From Nevskia sp. (lineage in GTDB: Bacteria; Pseudomonadota; Gammaproteobacteria; Nevskiales; Nevskiaceae), in assembly GCA_023229645.1 (NCBI GenBank), contig JALNYU010000003.1, positions 1 to 64,000 on the forward strand: 64,000 nt of DNA. The letters run 5' to 3'. Shown piece after piece: positions 50,958-60,141 of the stretch; positions within the stretch are counted from its first letter, which is position 1; the number at the start of each line of letters is the position of its first letter. The notes below the pieces were generated by a model. It was not told where the DNA came from. It worked only from the letters and a program-made list of their open reading frames with translations, and made no database searches. The position numbers were made by a program, and so were the translations under genes.

Positions 50958-52142
50958 GTGGAGTTCACTCTCGCTGCACGCGTTGGTCGCATCAAGCCGT
51001 CGCCAACACTCGCCGTTACCGCCAAAGCCGCCGAACTCAAAGCGGCCGGGCATGATGTGCTCAGCCTCGGCGCTGGCGAGCCGGATTTCGATACGCCAGC
51101 CCACGTTCGGGCCGCCGCGACGAAAGCCATTGCCGATGGCTTTACCCGCTATACGGCCGTCGGCGGTACGCCGTCGCTGAAGAAAGCGATTATCGCCAAA
51201 CATCAGCGCGACAACGGCCTGGAGTACACGCCGGCGCAGGTGTTAGCGTCGGTTGGCGGCAAGCAAGCCTGCTACAACCTGTGCCAGGCGCTGCTGAATA
51301 GCGGCGACGAAGTGATCATCCCGGCGCCGTTCTGGGTCAGCTATCCGGACATGGTGCTGCTCGCCGATGGCACGCCGGTGATTCTGCCGACGACGGCCGC
51401 GACGCGTTACAAAATCACCGCCGCCCAGCTCGAAGCCGCGATCACGCCGAAGACCAAGCTGCTGTTCCTGAACAGCCCGTCGAACCCGTCCGGCATGGCG
51501 TACACGAAAGCCGAGCTGACCGCGCTGGGCGAAGTGCTGCGCAAGCACCCGCGCATCGTCATCGCCAGCGACGATATGTACGAGAAAATTCTCTGGGCGC
51601 CGGAGCCGTTCGCGAACATCGTCAACGCCTGCCCAGATCTCTACGAGCGCACCGTGTTGATCCACGCGGTTTCGAAGACCTACGCGATGACCGGCTGGCG
51701 CCTCGGCTGGGCCTGCGGCCCGAAGCAGCTGATCACCGCGATGGCGGACATCCAGAGCCAGAGCACGTCGAACCCGACGTCGATTTCCCAGGTTGCCGCG
51801 GAAACGGCGCTGAACGGCGACCAGACCTGCGTGACCGAGATGACGGTGGCTTTCAAGCGCCGGCACGACCTGCTGGTGGCGGGTTTGAACCAGATTCCGG
51901 GCATCAAGTGCTTGCACGGCGACGGCACGTTCTACGTCTTCCCAGACGTTACCGGCTTGGTCGCGAAACTGGGCGTGGCGGATGACCTCGCGTTGTCAGA
52001 TCTGCTGCTGCAGAAAGCGCTGGTAGCGCTGGTGCCGGGTTCGGCGTTCGGTACGCCGGGTCATTTGCGCTTGTCGTTCGCAACCAGCGATACCGTGTTG
52101 GAGAAGAGCCTGGAGCGGATCGCGAAGATTGCCGGCGCCTAA
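50958..52142 (+). CDS. aspartate/aromatic aminotransferase, class I
   Basis: The protein has 394 residues with GTG start at 50958 and AGAGG 6 nt upstream. This fold-type I PLP enzyme belongs to the Asp-aminotransferase Ib group: LGAGEPDFDTPAHVR, the PLP-binding AFWVSYPD-type segment (here APFWVSYPDM), NSPSNPSGMAY, and the catalytic Lys in HAVSKTYAMTGWRLGW. The Arg of the C-terminal HLRLSFA binds the substrate carboxylate. It moves amino groups between aspartate and 2-oxoglutarate. Confidence 0.92.
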   Translation: MEFTLAARVGRIKPSPTLAVTAKAAELKAAGHDVLSLGAGEPDFDTPAHVRAAATKAIADGFTRYTAVGGTPSLKKAIIAKHQRDNGLEYTPAQVLASVGGKQACYNLCQALLNSGDEVIIPAPFWVSYPDMVLLADGTPVILPTTAATRYKITAAQLEAAITPKTKLLFLNSPSNPSGMAYTKAELTALGEVLRKHPRIVIASDDMYEKILWAPEPFANIVNACPDLYERTVLIHAVSKTYAMTGWRLGWACGPKQLITAMADIQSQSTSNPTSISQVAAETALNGDQTCVTEMTVAFKRRHDLLVAGLNQIPGIKCLHGDGTFYVFPDVTGLVAKLGVADDLALSDLLLQKALVALVPGSAFGTPGHLRLSFATSDTVLEKSLERIAKIAGA

Positions 52143-52186
52143 AATTCGGGCTCAGCAACTGAAAGTGAAATTTTAAAAAATAAAGG

Positions 52187-52214
52187 TTGCGTTAGCCTCA
52201 GTTTTGGCTAAAAT
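52187..52214 (+). promoter_or_regulatory. promoter of tRNA-Asn
   Basis: TTGCGT (52187-52192) and TAAAAT (52209-52214) with a 16-bp spacer lie 20 bp upstream of the tRNA gene. Confidence 0.65.
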
Positions 52215-52234
52215 ACGCGACCTTGTTACCGTGT

Positions 52235-52310
<76 letters not shown>

Positions 52311-52363
52311 TTTACCGAATTTAAAAAAGCGGTACATAACATAGGGCACCAAGAAAAAAACGT

Positions 52364-52388
52364 AACCCCGCCGCAAGCGGGGTTTTTT
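52364..52388 (+). terminator. Rho-independent terminator after tRNA-Asn
   Basis: AACCCCGC (52364-52371) pairs with GCGGGGTT (52377-52384), loop of 5 nt, followed by TTTT. Confidence 0.85.
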
Positions 52389-52501
52389 ATTGCCTGCAGT
52401 TCGTCGATACGGGCCGCCGGTTCCGCCCGTTTGACGCGGCGCTGGAAAAAATTGTTGGCGACAGCGTAATCTGCCTGTTCTCCCCCGGTTTCGAGTTGCC
52501 C

Positions 52502-54580
52502 ATGTTCGCGCACAAGTCCGATCTGATCGTCGAACACGTTTCCGACAAGCTGGTGCGCTTAAAGCGCCGCGCCGACGAGCTTTTTCAACTGAAAGCAGAC
52601 TGGCCGCCGGCCGGCGATCAGCCGCAGGCGATCGAAAAGCTCGTCGAAGGCTTGAACGATGGTTTAACGCACCAAACGCTGCTCGGCGTCACCGGCTCCG
52701 GCAAAACCTTCACCATCGCCAACGTCATCCAGCGCTTGCAGCGGCCGGCGCTGATCATGGCGCCGAACAAGACCCTGGCCGGCCAGCTTTACGGCGAGTT
52801 CAAAGCCTTTTTCCCGGATAACGCGGTCGAGTATTTCGTTAGCTACTACGACTACTACCAGCCGGAAGCCTACGTGCCGTCGTCCGATACGTTTATCGAG
52901 AAGGACTCGGCGATCAACGAGCACATCGAGCAGATGCGTTTGTCGGCGACCAAGGCGCTGATGGAGCGCAAAGACGCAATCATCGTCGCCTCAGTCTCGG
53001 CGATTTACGGCCTCGGCGACCCGGAAGCCTATTTCAAGATGGTGTTGCATCTGGTTAAGGGCGATCCACTCGGCCAGCGCGAGATCATCCGCCGGCTGAC
53101 GGAAATGCAATACACCCGGAACGATGTGACGCTGGTGCGCGGCACCTACCGCGTGCGCGGCGACATTATCGACATCCATCCGGCGGAGTCGGATGAAGAA
53201 GCAATCCGCGTTGAATTATTTGATGACGTCATCGAATTCATCAGCGCCTTCGACCCGCTGACCGGCGAACTGCGACGCAAGCTGCCGCGCGCGACGATCT
53301 ACGCCAAAAGCCATTACGTGACGCCGCGCGAGCGCACGCTGGCAATGTTGTCCGATATTCAACAAGAGCTGCAGGAGCGGCTGCAGTACTTCCGCGCCAA
53401 CGGCAAGCTGCTGGAAGCGCAGCGGATTGAGCAGCGCACGAACTTCGATTTGGAAATGATTCAAGAGCTGGGCTACTGCTCCGGCATCGAAAATTATTCA
53501 CGCTATTTAACCGGCCGGGCGCCGGGCGAGCCGCCGCCGTGTTTGTTCGACTACCTGCCGCCGGACGCCATCGTCGTACTCGACGAAAGCCACGTCACCG
53601 TGCCGCAAATCGGCGGCATGTATAAAGGCGACCGGGCGCGCAAAGAAACCCTGGTGCAGTACGGCTTCCGTATGCCGTCGGCGATGGACAACCGGCCGCT
53701 GAAGTTCGAGGAATTCGAGCGCCTGACGCCGCAGACGATCTTTGTTTCAGCCACGCCCGGCCCGTACGAGGCTGAGCACGCGGGGCAGGTGGTCGAGCAA
53801 CTGGTGCGGCCGACGGGCTTGGTCGATCCGATCGTCGAAGTCCGCCCGGCGGCTTCGCAGGTTGATGACGCGCTCGGCGAAATCAAGCTGCGCGTAAACG
53901 TCGGCGAGCGCGTGCTGGTCACCGTGTTGACCAAACGCATGGCCGAAGATTTAACCGACTACCTCAGCGAGCACGGCATCAAAGTGCGCTATTTGCACTC
54001 GGACATCGATACCGTCGAGCGCGCCGAGATCATCCGCGATCTGCGCCTCGGCGTATTCGATGTACTGGTCGGCATCAACTTATTGCGCGAAGGGCTCGAT
54101 TTGCCGGAAGTCTCACTGATCACCATTCTCGACGCCGACAAAGAAGGCTTCCTGCGCTCCGAGCGCTCGCTGATTCAGACCATCGGCCGCGCCGCGCGCC
54201 ATCTCAACGGCAAAGCCATTTTGTACGCCGATACCATCACCGGCTCGATGCGCCGCGCAATCGACGAAACCGAACGCCGCCGCGCCAAGCAGATTCAACA
54301 CAACCTCGACCACGGCATCACGCCGAAAGGCGTCAGCAAGCGGGTTGCTGATGTCATGCGCTTTGGCTACGAAGACCTCGGCGACGCGCCGAGCTTCAAA
54401 GCCGCCGAGCCGGGCAGCGAGTACGCCCGCATGGCGCCAGAAAAGCTGGCGAAATTGATCGCCAAGCTGGAAAAAGAAATGCGCGCCGCGGCACAAAACC
54501 TGGAATTCGAAGTCGCCGCGAAAAAACGCGACGAACTGCGCCGCATGCGCGATGCCGCACTGGGCGCACGCAGCGCCTAG
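52502..54580 (+). CDS. uvrB: excinuclease ABC subunit B (UvrB)
   Basis: The protein has 692 residues from ATG 52502. A TTG two codons earlier is less likely. It loads onto damaged DNA in nucleotide excision repair. Walker A is LGVTGSGKT. The beta-hairpin carries YYDYYQPEAYVP. Walker B is VVLDESHVTVPQ. Helicase motif VI is QTIGRAARH. The C-terminal UVR domain reads LEKEMRAAAQNLEFEVAAKK. The N-terminus is about 25 residues longer than usual (MFAHKSDLIVEHVSD and on). Confidence 0.95.
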   Translation: MFAHKSDLIVEHVSDKLVRLKRRADELFQLKADWPPAGDQPQAIEKLVEGLNDGLTHQTLLGVTGSGKTFTIANVIQRLQRPALIMAPNKTLAGQLYGEFKAFFPDNAVEYFVSYYDYYQPEAYVPSSDTFIEKDSAINEHIEQMRLSATKALMERKDAIIVASVSAIYGLGDPEAYFKMVLHLVKGDPLGQREIIRRLTEMQYTRNDVTLVRGTYRVRGDIIDIHPAESDEEAIRVELFDDVIEFISAFDPLTGELRRKLPRATIYAKSHYVTPRERTLAMLSDIQQELQERLQYFRANGKLLEAQRIEQRTNFDLEMIQELGYCSGIENYSRYLTGRAPGEPPPCLFDYLPPDAIVVLDESHVTVPQIGGMYKGDRARKETLVQYGFRMPSAMDNRPLKFEEFERLTPQTIFVSATPGPYEAEHAGQVVEQLVRPTGLVDPIVEVRPAASQVDDALGEIKLRVNVGERVLVTVLTKRMAEDLTDYLSEHGIKVRYLHSDIDTVERAEIIRDLRLGVFDVLVGINLLREGLDLPEVSLITILDADKEGFLRSERSLIQTIGRAARHLNGKAILYADTITGSMRRAIDETERRRAKQIQHNLDHGITPKGVSKRVADVMRFGYEDLGDAPSFKAAEPGSEYARMAPEKLAKLIAKLEKEMRAAAQNLEFEVAAKKRDELRRMRDAALGARSA

Positions 54581-54734
54581 CGCGGCATCAAAACCAGAAT
54601 TGCCCGTACCCAATACCGGACTAAAACCGCACGAAACCCACATGAAACCTGCGCGAACGTGCGGGCATCGACGCCGAAAAGCGCAGGAAAAAGCACCTAT
54701 TTACAAGTGTTCCAGCCGCGCCGGAAGAATCTTC

Positions 54735-54763
54735 TTGCACAGCTCAGAGCGGGCCGGTATTCT
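54735..54763 (+). promoter_or_regulatory. promoter of tRNA-Val
   Basis: TTGCAC (54735-54740) and TATTCT (54758-54763) with an ideal 17-bp spacer lie 13 bp before the tRNA. Confidence 0.7.
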
Positions 54764-54776
54764 TACTGGATAACGC

Positions 54777-54853
54777 AGGCGCGTAGCTCAGCTGGTTAGA
54801 GCACCACCTTGACATGGTGGGGGTCGTTGGTTCGAGTCCAATCGCGCCTACCA
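54777..54853 (+). tRNA. tRNA-Val (GAC)
   Basis: This is a 77-nt cloverleaf with acceptor AGGCGCG/CGCGCCT, anticodon GAC within CTTGACAT, T-loop TTCGAGT, discriminator A and encoded CCA. It marks the left edge of a second accessory patch. Confidence 0.96.
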
Positions 54854-54876
54854 AATATTTTGGTAGCAAATTAATG

Positions 54877-54903
54877 ACGGGCGCCTTGATGCGCCCGTTT
54901 TTG
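54877..54903 (+). terminator. Rho-independent terminator after tRNA-Val
   Basis: ACGGGCGC (54877-54884) pairs with GCGCCCGT (54891-54898), loop CTTGAT, followed by TTTT. Confidence 0.85.
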
Positions 54904-55497
54904 CGTGTGTGTTCGCTTCTGCGGACCGCAATTGGTGCCGACACGCTCACTGGGCGCGTCAACGACTCGGCAACGGCATTGCCCGCGTCGACCGTCTGAA
55001 CTCCAACACGTCCTTACTTCAGCGGTTCTCGACCCTCATGGGCGTGTTCGGCTGGTGAGGTCGGAATCTTCGTTTTTTTAGGGGTCGCGAACACGTCTTT
55101 AAACCTGCTGGGTAAGGCACTCCGCCGAATCCGCCATAGCGATCTGCATGCCGATGCCGTGTGCCAGATCATCCGCCACCACGCGCTGCGCGCAGTTAAT
55201 TTGGAATCGTGCCCAAGTTGCGGAAGGCGCCGCAGCCCATTTTCCGTGTTGCCGCAGAAAAGTCTAAGGCTGAGCGGGCCTTTATCTATCTTCGCCGACA
55301 TTGGAGATCGGCGAGAAGCAGCTGTGAATAACCGACTCCTTTGCCGGCACTTAAGACGGAAGACCAAAGACAAGGCAGGATCAGAGAATCGCAATATGTG
55401 ACGGCTCATTCGTCGATCATTCGGGTTGAATGAACAGAAAGTTGCCATTCAGCCATTCAGCCCCTTTCCGTCGACAATAGCTTTGATAAGCGGCAGA
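54904..55497. other. gene-free or decayed stretch after tRNA-Val
   Basis: Only short frames on both strands, none with a recognisable family. It may be eroded mobile DNA between the tRNA and the HNH gene. Confidence 0.45.
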
Positions 55498-57000
55498 TCA
55501 GGTCGGAGGCGTTGGCATCCCACCAAATACTTGCAGAACAGGGGCCAGCACAGCTTGCCCTACTATGTGGAGGCCAGGGCCTCGCCCCAGGAGTTCAGCA
55601 ATCCGCTCTTCATTGAGAAGTCCTGCTGTGCAGTCTTCTTCCATCTGTGCGGCCAAAGCGGCTTTAGCCAAAGCCAACGCCACCTCGGCCTGCTGCGACA
55701 AGCCGCTTGCCGATTGAGCGTTGTGGGCAATCAGAGCATCGAGCACCGGAAGAATGGCATCTAAGCTTCCCTTCGCCATTTCCTTCTTCAAGCCCTGAAC
55801 CACAGATGTGACCATGCGCCAAATTTGCTGAGGTTGCTCGTCTAGCACTTTGTCGATCAAGGTCCGCGCCTCAGGTGGCGACATGGTCGAACAAGGCGCG
55901 AGAGCTTTGCTTATTGCGTGTGCCAGATTGACGAGTTGATGTTCCGTCAAGCGCTCCAGAAGGTTGGTAAATGCATGTGCTTGTGTGCCGTTGGCGATAG
56001 CCTCCGAAAGTCCTTCAGTGGTGTTCTTAGGAGCGTGAACGCGACCTAGTGCGGAAAACAACTGGTACTTCTCGATGTCATTTGGGGGATGCTTCGCCAG
56101 CGGGTCAATGTCTACGGTGACCTCGCGCACTGCGGAGTTCCGTGGTGCGGTTCCTAACCTCAAAGCAAAGGTCAAGGTAGAAAACAACGCTACGCGACCA
56201 TATATCTGGCCGTCAAAGGCATCAACACCGACCGTTACCCGATGCCCGAATTCAAACTTATTGCGGCGCGTGCCCGTGGGTGGGCTAAATTCCCACCATA
56301 CTGGCGCAGTTCCTTCGAAGGGCGCTAATGAGGCTGTCAACGCGGAACGCGCCGTAATCAATTCTTCGCGTTCTTCAGTCTTTTGCTCACTGCCACCAAG
56401 CGCGGCAACCTTGGCGATTGCTTGTGTATAGGCGATGAAGTCAGACAGTACGCCCGATCGTGCAATTTCCGGAAACTCCTGGGCAAAGAAAGTCTGCGCT
56501 ATATACGCGATCGCTCCCAAACCGCACGCACCCCCAAAAGTAAGCTGGTGGTGCACCGCGCCAGTGATGTAAGGGCGTAAGGATGGCTTGGACTGGAGCA
56601 CCATGGCGTGTCCTTTGGCCTCCATCTCTTTGATGAACTGCTTGGCCGATTGCTGGCTGGGAAAACTCAATTGCAGCGCTTCGCCACCGCCACCTTGGGT
56701 ATGCGATATGACTCTTGGCTTCGTGAACTTGATCTCACTGGCAGAGATGGAAATGATTTCGCCTGTCAGCGTGTGCTTGGCATACGCAGTTTTCGGTTGG
56801 CCGGAATGATCCGATCGGACTCCCAGATACGCGTTGACGAAGTCGAGCTGCCCAGCAATCTCGTTGACCAAGCCGGAGTAGCTATTGTCATGCTCAGGAC
56901 AGTAGATACCCGAGTTCGTTCTACGGCCCCCGAGGGCAGCGGGAAAAACGTGCTCTCGGGAGCCTGCAGTTTTTCCGCACACAATACAAGTTTTTGCCAT
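55498..57000 (-). CDS. HNH-motif protein of unknown function
   Basis: This 500-residue protein has an N-terminal zinc/HNH-like module: CIVCGKTAGSREHVFPAALG, then GIYCPEHDNSYSGLVNEI, with Cys-x2-Cys, a central EH and a downstream Cys-x2-His and Asn, the arrangement of HNH_5-type nucleases. The remaining about 430 residues match no family I know. They include a beta-rich middle and a helical, Ala/Gln-rich C-terminus. It stands alone between tRNA-Val and an IS3 remnant. A stand-alone defence nuclease is a plausible guess only. Confidence 0.65.
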   Translation of the reverse strand: MAKTCIVCGKTAGSREHVFPAALGGRRTNSGIYCPEHDNSYSGLVNEIAGQLDFVNAYLGVRSDHSGQPKTAYAKHTLTGEIISISASEIKFTKPRVISHTQGGGGEALQLSFPSQQSAKQFIKEMEAKGHAMVLQSKPSLRPYITGAVHHQLTFGGACGLGAIAYIAQTFFAQEFPEIARSGVLSDFIAYTQAIAKVAALGGSEQKTEEREELITARSALTASLAPFEGTAPVWWEFSPPTGTRRNKFEFGHRVTVGVDAFDGQIYGRVALFSTLTFALRLGTAPRNSAVREVTVDIDPLAKHPPNDIEKYQLFSALGRVHAPKNTTEGLSEAIANGTQAHAFTNLLERLTEHQLVNLAHAISKALAPCSTMSPPEARTLIDKVLDEQPQQIWRMVTSVVQGLKKEMAKGSLDAILPVLDALIAHNAQSASGLSQQAEVALALAKAALAAQMEEDCTAGLLNEERIAELLGRGPGLHIVGQAVLAPVLQVFGGMPTPPT

Positions 57001-57129
57001 TGCCCCTCCCTATAACGGCGATTTCTGTAGGTGGGCCAGCATTGTTACCTATCGTCGCTAACGTTGGATACCCTGGCTAAATTGGCAAGTCACATGGCCA
57101 TACCTGCGCTTTTCCTAATCGGGAACGCT

Positions 57130-57386
57130 AGCCCGTTGATGAATTGCGCCTTAGTGAAGCCGATGCTGGCCCGAGCAACGCTGAGGTGGTCCGCTCCTTC
57201 TTTTGGACGCTGTCGATAAGTGGCGCGCTGTAGTTCAACTGGGCGGCCTTGAACTGCTTGACTCACCGCAGCAATCTCTTCTCGGCGACACCAAGACGCC
57301 TGGCCGCTTTGGCTTGCTGACCCCTGCGCCTACACCCGCTTTATCGTCTCAAGCTTGAACTCTTTCGTAAATACACGACGGTTCAT
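57130..57386 (-). pseudogene. IS3-family transposase OrfA remnant
   Basis: From ATG 57386 the minus strand reads MNRRVFTKEFKLETIKRV, the typical start of IS3-family OrfA, then a TAG stop. After a frameshift it continues QQAKAARRLGVAEKRLLR, stop, VKQFKAAQLNYS, matching the OrfA helix-turn-helix. Two stop codons and a shift show it is dead. OrfB is not found next to it. Confidence 0.7.
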
Positions 57387-57558
57387 GCGCTCCATGAACA
57401 TCTCTCTCGCTGTTTCGTAACGGCGTGATAGATGTCCACCGAAATCAACCAACATCAGTTGGTCTGCTGTGTGGTCATGCGTAGATTGGGGCCTCATTCA
57501 CCGCTTTTGGTGCGGTTATTAGATTGCCGCTGCGGCGAATGATGGGTATATTCTCCGC

Positions 57559-58671
57559 ATGAAAAGCGGTGATAAAGTGTATGTTTGGCAGGAAACGGAC
57601 TGGCCCGGCTGGCGTTACGATTCGTCTGCTTTGGCTGCACCTCTGGCGGCTGTGCATCGCGCGCAGGGGCGGCTACTGGGCCGCATGGCCGAATTCGGTG
57701 TCGCGCAGCGGGATGAGGCCAGCGTGCGTACATTCACCGCCGACGTCCTGAAGACGAGCGAAATCGAGGGCGAGCAGCTCAATGCAGACGTCGTCCGATC
57801 ATCGGTCGCAAGGCATCTGGGCGTCGATGTCGGTGTCCTTGCACCGGTTGACCGCAGCGTTGAGGGCGTGGTCGAAATGGTGTTCGACGCGACCCAAAAT
57901 TACGCAGCACCGCTCACCCGCGAACGGCTGTGGGGTTGGCATGTTGCGCTCTTCCCGGCGGGAAGAAGCGGCCTGCATGCGATCCAGATCGGAATGTGGC
58001 GCGATGACCATCTTGGCCCCATGCGGGTTGTCTCGGGAAGTTACGGACGAGAGCGGGTGCATTACCAAGCGCCCTCTGCCGCGCAAGTCGATTCCGAAAT
58101 GGAAACCTTCCTGCGCTGGTTCAACAGCGAAACGACCGAAGACCTGGTTCTCCGTGCGGGACTAGCGCACCTTTGGTGCGTCACCATCCATCCGTTTGAC
58201 GATGGCAATGGGCGCATCGCAAGAGCCGTCGGTGACATGGCGCTGGCGCGCGCGGAGCGATCATCTCAGCGCTACTACAGCTTGTCGGCGCAGATCCAGC
58301 AGGATCGCAAAAACTACTACGCGCTTCTCGAACGCACGCAGAAGGGTTCGATGGATGTTACCGGGTGGCTGCAGTGGTTCCTGTCTTGCTTGTTGAGTGC
58401 GCTGGAGCAGGCTGAGATAGTTCTGAATGACGTGCTGGCGAAAGCCCGATTCTGGCAGCGCTGGGCGGGCGTTTCGTTCAACGCGCGGCAGATCAAAATG
58501 CTGAACCAGCTCCTCGACGGTTTCGACGGAAAGCTCACCAGCAGCAAATGGGCCAAGATCGCGAAATGTTCGCCGGACACCGCACTTCGAGACATCACCG
58601 TCCTGCTCGACATGCGAGTCCTGAAGAAGTCGGAAGCGGGGGGGCGGAGTACCCGCTATGTGTTGGGATGA
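57559..58671 (+). CDS. Fic-family AMPylase with DUF4172 N-terminal domain
   Basis: This 370-residue protein has an N-terminal DUF4172 domain (WQETDWPGWRYDSSALAAPL). It then carries the autoinhibitory motif TSEIEGEQ (S/T-x3-E-G/N), the Fic core motif HPFDDGNGRIAR with catalytic His, and a C-terminal winged-helix domain (KWAKIAKCSPDTALRDITVL). Fic enzymes usually transfer AMP from ATP to proteins. With the inhibitory motif in the same chain the protein looks self-regulated. A helicase fragment follows 3 nt downstream. Confidence 0.88.
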   Translation: MKSGDKVYVWQETDWPGWRYDSSALAAPLAAVHRAQGRLLGRMAEFGVAQRDEASVRTFTADVLKTSEIEGEQLNADVVRSSVARHLGVDVGVLAPVDRSVEGVVEMVFDATQNYAAPLTRERLWGWHVALFPAGRSGLHAIQIGMWRDDHLGPMRVVSGSYGRERVHYQAPSAAQVDSEMETFLRWFNSETTEDLVLRAGLAHLWCVTIHPFDDGNGRIARAVGDMALARAERSSQRYYSLSAQIQQDRKNYYALLERTQKGSMDVTGWLQWFLSCLLSALEQAEIVLNDVLAKARFWQRWAGVSFNARQIKMLNQLLDGFDGKLTSSKWAKIAKCSPDTALRDITVLLDMRVLKKSEAGGRSTRYVLG

Positions 58672-58674
58672 GCT

Positions 58675-59135
58675 TTGAGTCTCAGAAACTTCAAAGTAGT
58701 TGGTGCTGAATCAATCAGCAGTTGGTGTGGGATACGACGTCGGCAGCGACGATGCGGCGCGTGGATAAAACGATGCCGGGGGCGGCACGTTATTGACTGC
58801 ATCCCGCGCAAGTTCTTCGTCCACGAGTTGCTGTGCAGGCATTCGGCAGCCGATTTCGAAAAACTTGTCGGAGCACTGTTGGATGCGCAAGTTGATCTGA
58901 ATCCCCATCAGCTCGAAGCGGCGCTCTTTGCCTGCAAATCGCCCCTCTCGAAGCGCACGATCCTGGCTGACAAAGTCGGACTCGGAAAGACCATCGAGGC
59001 TCGGCTTATCCTGGTGCAGAAGTAGGCCGAAGGGAAACGCTGCTCTTCATCATCCCCACGGCCAATCTGCGCAAGCAGTGGTCGCAGGAAATGGCGGATA
59101 TTTGCCGCCATCGCTTTTTATCGTCACCAGAATGA
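58675..59135 (+). pseudogene. SNF2-type helicase, N-terminal fragment
   Basis: The frame reads FFVHELLCRHSAADFEKLVG, ALLDAQVDLNPHQLEAALFA and TILADKVGLGKTIEARLIL (Walker A), the start of large SNF2/RapA-like helicases of the type found in defence islands. It breaks at TAG 59023. A second frame (from 59040: LLFIIPTANLRKQWSQEMAD) continues to TGA 59133. The expected remaining several hundred residues are absent. The upstream part before about residue 45 is not helicase-like. Confidence 0.75.
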
Positions 59136-59198
59136 CGATTTGCCCAATGGCGCCGCCGTGTGAACAGCTGCACGGCGGCTCTGTTGGCTGGCGGGTGC

Positions 59199-60059
59199 TT
59201 AGCGTTTAAGCGCTTCGGCGATGGTTTGCTGATACGGCGTTGTCGGCCGGTTGATGAGGGCGCTGAGCTGGTGGCTATCGTCGAACAAGGCGCCGTTGGC
59301 GGCGGCGGCGTCAGAGTCGGCCAGCAAGGCGGCGAGCGGCTCGGGGAGCCCGGCGCCCAGCAGCGCGGCTTGGTAGTCGTGCTGAGAGAGATTGACGTAA
59401 TTCACCGTTGCGCCTGCACGCAGCGCAAGTTCGGCGGCGAACGCGGCGAGCGTATACGCGGTATCGCCGGCAAGTTCGTAGACGTGCCCGGCGTGCCCGT
59501 CGCCAGTCAACACGACCGCCGCCGCAGCGGCGTAATCAGCCCGTGCGGCGGAGGCGATGCGGCCATCCTCAGCGGAGCCGATGAAGGCGCCGTGCTGCAG
59601 CGCCGGGGCGATTGAGGCCGCGTAGTTCTCGGTGTACCAGCCGTTGCGCAACAGCACGTAAGGGAGGCCGGACGTTTTCAGCAAGGCCTCCGTTTCGCGA
59701 TGCTCCTGTGCCAATGCGAGTGTGGAGGTATCCGCATGCAGCACGCTGGTGTAGGCGAGCAGTTGCACGCCAGCCGCGATCGCGGCGTCGATAACGGCGC
59801 GGTGCTGCGCTACGCGGCGGCCGATTTCGCTCGATGAAATCAATAGCAGTTTCTCGACGCCGACCAGCGCTGCGGCGAGCGTTGCCGGCGTGTTGTAGTC
59901 AGCGCTGCGCGTGTGCACGCCGCGCGCTGCATATTCCGCGAGTTTTGATGGGTCTCGCGCCAGCGCGACAATTTCAGTCGCGGGAACGGTTTTTAACAGG
60001 GCTTCGAGTACGAGGCGGCCGAGTTGGCCGTTGGCGCCAGTGATACCGATCATGTGCAT
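59199..60059 (-). CDS. NAD(P)-binding quinone oxidoreductase, QorB/NmrA-like
   Basis: This 286-residue protein has an N-terminal Rossmann motif IGITGANGQLGRLVLEALL, then the SDR-like active-site region LLAYTSVLHADTSTLALAQE HRETE, and VLLRNGWYTENYA. It corresponds to QorB (YtfG), which reduces quinones with NADPH. It is divergent from an HxlR-type regulator gene with a shared operator between them, the same arrangement as ytfG/ytfH in E. coli. Confidence 0.85.
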   Translation of the reverse strand: MHMIGITGANGQLGRLVLEALLKTVPATEIVALARDPSKLAEYAARGVHTRSADYNTPATLAAALVGVEKLLLISSSEIGRRVAQHRAVIDAAIAAGVQLLAYTSVLHADTSTLALAQEHRETEALLKTSGLPYVLLRNGWYTENYAASIAPALQHGAFIGSAEDGRIASAARADYAAAAAVVLTGDGHAGHVYELAGDTAYTLAAFAAELALRAGATVNYVNLSQHDYQAALLGAGLPEPLAALLADSDAAAANGALFDDSHQLSALINRPTTPYQQTIAEALKR

Positions 60060-60101
60060 TACCTTGTGAAGTGGAGAGGTGCGGCGCAGAATAGAACCGA
60101 A

Positions 60102-60118
60102 ACTTACTTTTCGTAAGT
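60102..60118. promoter_or_regulatory. putative HxlR-type operator
   Basis: ACTTAC (60102-60107) and GTAAGT (60113-60118) form an inverted repeat with a 5-bp spacer in the 82-bp gap between divergent qorB-like and HxlR genes. HxlR/QorR regulators bind such sites and respond to electrophiles or quinones. Confidence 0.65.
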
Positions 60119-60141
60119 ACGCACTTAAAGGTTAGTGTTCG

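Noticed and set aside
55014..55448. A 144-residue minus-strand frame before the HNH gene
   Set aside because: Composition is Arg/Ser-rich like shadow frames, with no recognisable domain or ribosome-binding site.
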